Shown here in pieces: positions 62,639 to 64,000 of a stretch of DNA of 64,000 nt; the first letter of the stretch is position 1, and each line of letters opens with the position of its first letter. Made by a program: the position numbers and the translations under genes. The notes under the pieces were generated by a model. It was not told the DNA's origin, made no database searches, and was given only the letters and a program-made list of their open reading frames with translations. The stretch spans positions 620,001 through 684,000 of the forward strand of contig NZ_FNGA01000003.1 of the NCBI RefSeq assembly GCF_900101105.1, written 5' to 3'. The stretch comes from Maridesulfovibrio ferrireducens (GTDB lineage Bacteria; Desulfobacterota; Desulfovibrionia; Desulfovibrionales; Desulfovibrionaceae).

Positions 62639-64000
62639 AAGTATTCAGACATGGAGTCGGACGAGGCTCAAAAGTCATCGGCTACGTTACCGACAAGAAT
62701 AAAAGAGAAAAGAGTCCGCCCGAAGTTCTGCGCGGTGATCCAGATTTAGTTTGTGATCTAATCGATACCACTTCCCGCAAATGGCGTTACACCTCCGGCG
62801 TTCTTTCATGGGCTCCAGAAGACAAGGTTACGCCCGAAAACGAGAAAAAGCTCATGGATGGTTTTGAATCTATAGCTTTCGCAGGAATGGAACCGGACCA
62901 ATATTCAATACTATGGGTACGACACAGCCACGCCGGACATCATGAATTGCATTTTGTAATCCCGCGCACAGAATTGCGAACAGATAAAGCTTTCAACCCA
63001 TGTCCGCCCGGTTGGGACAAGCAATATAATCCTTGGTGTGAACTTCACAATCGCCGTCACAACTGGGCACGTCCAGATGAATTGAGACGTGCGCGTCTGG
63101 TCAGCCCCGGAAGTTCTATCCAGAGCTACAAAGCTGGCAATGCTTCTGAAGTCCGAAAGACCGTAACTGAAGCTCTGGTTCAGGGCGTTGAAGCCGGTCT
63201 TATTCATAACCGGCAAGACATTGTTAAAACACTTGAGGATTTTGGTTTTACCGTTCCCCGCAAGGGCAAGGATTATATAACTATTGAGCAGCCACAAAAT
63301 GAAAACATGTCAGTTTCTCAAAAGAGAAAGAACCGCCGTATTAGGCTAAAAGGAGTGCTTTATGGAGAATCATGGACAGCCGAACAGTTCAAACAACGCG
63401 CTGAGCTTAGCCGAGAAAATGAAACAGCAGATGGACGAGCAAGCGCAGATTTCCAAAGAGATAATTCAAAAAGGATTGAAGTGCTTCAGCAACGAGTTGC
63501 AGATATCTGCAAAACGAGAGCTGAATACCATAGAAGCCGCTATGAAAAAGGATGTATCCGAGGTCAAGAAGTTGCAGCAAAACTTGATCCGAGACATGCG
63601 CCAATCCTTAAAGTTCCCCGTAGCAATCTCCATGGCCATGACAATAATAAGTTGTTTAGTTTTGGTGGGCGGAACCTTGTTCTGGATAAACATTCAGGGC
63701 AGCACCCTTTCAGAGCTTTCCCAGAAGATAGAACGACAGAAAGTAATAGAGAACAAAATCAAAAGCTGGGGAGTAACAACCTATCAGGAAAAACACCGGA
63801 GATTCTTAGTTCTTCCGCCAGGAACGAACACGGAACAGATATGGAAAGTCGGAAACCGTCCCGCCATTTTACTCAAGGATTAAGCCATGAACGAATTAAA
63901 GAAGACCTTATCGGAGACATTGAGCCGAATGGAAAAAGAACAGAGTCACCGTCTGGACGATCAAGATCAGCGGATAGCCAAGATGGAAAGGGAAATTCAA
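62629..64000 (+). CDS. mobA: Relaxase of the ColE1 MbeA type, 3' end beyond the window
   Basis: Open to the end of the window (457 codons, no stop). Residues 1-130 carry the relaxase core: GRGSKVIGYV, WRYTSGVLSWAPED, and DQYSILWVRHSHAGHHELHFVIPR. The last corresponds to the H-E-N motif of ColE1-type relaxases (…ELNFVIP) but with His for Asn. GKDYITIE and RRIRLKGVLYG at about 215-245 are also ColE1-like. GAGGAG lies 8 nt before ATG 62629; ATG 62635 is possible. It should nick oriT and lead the strand into a recipient. The 3' half overlaps two genes in another frame. Confidence 0.9.
   Translation, partial: MLMKVFRHGVGRGSKVIGYVTDKNKREKSPPEVLRGDPDLVCDLIDTTSRKWRYTSGVLSWAPEDKVTPENEKKLMDGFESIAFAGMEPDQYSILWVRHSHAGHHELHFVIPRTELRTDKAFNPCPPGWDKQYNPWCELHNRRHNWARPDELRRARLVSPGSSIQSYKAGNASEVRKTVTEALVQGVEAGLIHNRQDIVKTLEDFGFTVPRKGKDYITIEQPQNENMSVSQKRKNRRIRLKGVLYGESWTAEQFKQRAELSRENETADGRASADFQRDNSKRIEVLQQRVADICKTRAEYHRSRYEKGCIRGQEVAAKLDPRHAPILKVPRSNLHGHDNNKLFSFGGRNLVLDKHSGQHPFRAFPEDRTTESNREQNQKLGSNNLSGKTPEILSSSARNEHGTDMESRKPSRHFTQGLSHERIKEDLIGDIEPNGKRTESPSGRSRSADSQDGKGNS
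63362..63883 (+). CDS. mobB: MbeB-like mobilization protein nested in the relaxase gene
   Basis: A 173-aa protein wholly inside the relaxase gene in the +1 frame. N-terminal Gln-rich coiled coil (SLAEKMKQQMDEQAQISKEI), a TM helix (about 88-112), and a C-terminal WGVTTYQEKHRRFLVLPPG with VGNRPAILLKD, as in ColE1 MbeB. AGGAG lies 6 nt before the ATG. Helps link the relaxosome to the transfer machinery in ColE1-type plasmids; that role is inferred here. Confidence 0.85.
   Translation: MENHGQPNSSNNALSLAEKMKQQMDEQAQISKEIIQKGLKCFSNELQISAKRELNTIEAAMKKDVSEVKKLQQNLIRDMRQSLKFPVAISMAMTIISCLVLVGGTLFWINIQGSTLSELSQKIERQKVIENKIKSWGVTTYQEKHRRFLVLPPGTNTEQIWKVGNRPAILLKD
63887..64000 (+). CDS. mobD: MbeD/MobD-like mobilization protein, partial
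   Basis: 38 codons to the window end, in the same frame as the nested mobB and 3 nt after its stop. MNELKKTLSETLSRMEKEQS then HRLDDQDQRIAKME resembles the coiled-coil start of MbeD/MobD of ColE1-type plasmids. AAGGA is 7 nt upstream. In ColE1 MbeD is needed for mobilization and lies overlapped with mbeA, as here. Confidence 0.7.
   Translation, partial: MNELKKTLSETLSRMEKEQSHRLDDQDQRIAKMEREIQ

Larger units (their letters stand above)
57940..63999 (+). mobile_element. ssrA-integrated mobilizable element (left part; continues past the window)
   Basis: The tmRNA 3' end should form the left attachment site. Then come a P4-type integrase, a hypothetical membrane protein, AlpA excisionase, DUF3987 replication protein, mobC, relaxase and the nested mobB and mobD. 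No type IV secretion gene is seen, so it looks like an integrative mobilizable element or P4-like island that uses another element's conjugation machinery. The right end and the att duplication are outside the window. Boundary given is approximate. Confidence 0.8.

Noticed and set aside
1-64000. CRISPR arrays, rRNA genes and insertion sequences
   Set aside because: No spaced direct repeats of CRISPR size, no rRNA-like stretch and no transposase gene were seen.

Overview
The window is a chromosomal segment of a sulfate-reducing deltaproteobacterium of the Desulfovibrio/Maridesulfovibrio kind, about 40% G+C by eye. The evidence for this is a periplasmic [NiFe] hydrogenase operon, a YedF selenium protein, citramalate synthase paired with aspartate kinase, DUF3536-type GH57, and a tmRNA tag (ANDNYDYALAA) of the Desulfovibrio style. 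The genome is Gram-negative, with LPS export (msbA, lptF, lptG), lipoprotein handling (lspA, lgt, lolA) and outer membrane proteins. No rRNA and no CRISPR array were seen.

Layout. 1-7.5 kb: one tight co-directional run, pdxJ-acpS-nnrDE-CBS-tsaE-lysC-cimA-MBL, with overlaps or gaps of a few bases. 7.5-11 kb: GH57, a zinc-ribbon-like protein and a DUF493 protein. 11-18.3 kb: ileS-lspA-lgt-PLDc_N-cpoB-like lipoprotein-NIL/ferredoxin-PilZ-cheZ. 18.3-20.7 kb: an M20 peptidase, and an HxlR regulator divergent from a flavin reductase. 20.7-24.4 kb (minus): hynB-hynA-hynC-hypC hydrogenase. 24.8-30.4 kb: tmk and a YhaM-like nuclease, surE, fba-gap, and a signal-less endolysin-like peptidase. 30.6-33.9 kb: an amino-acid ABC transporter of two permeases and a binding protein with no ATPase gene, then an HD-GYP protein. 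34-37.4 kb (minus): msbA followed by two tandem DUF374 acyltransferases. 37.5-48.2 kb: yedF, rluB-like, lolA, ATC hydrolase-like, ftsK, aroQ-efp, ysxC, lptF-lptG and uppP. 48.3-57.5 kb: tRNA-Met, map, a binding-protein/histidine-kinase fusion, a SNase-like/beta-barrel fusion, NikL- and NikK-like nickel accessory proteins, and a double-receiver HD-GYP regulator.

57.6-64 kb: the tmRNA gene ssrA, then an integrated mobilizable element starting about 200 bp after the tmRNA 3' end. It holds a P4-type tyrosine integrase, a membrane/coiled-coil protein, an AlpA-type excisionase, a DUF3987 replication protein and a complete ColE1-like mobilization set. That set is mobC, a relaxase of the MbeA type running off the window end, and mobB- and mobD-like genes nested inside the relaxase in another frame. 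Two iteron-like 9-mer arrays and a dense inverted-repeat region (candidate oriT) lie between these genes. This element is the most unusual part of the window. The rest is mostly ordinary core genome with a few odd fusions, orphan subsystems and leader hairpins.
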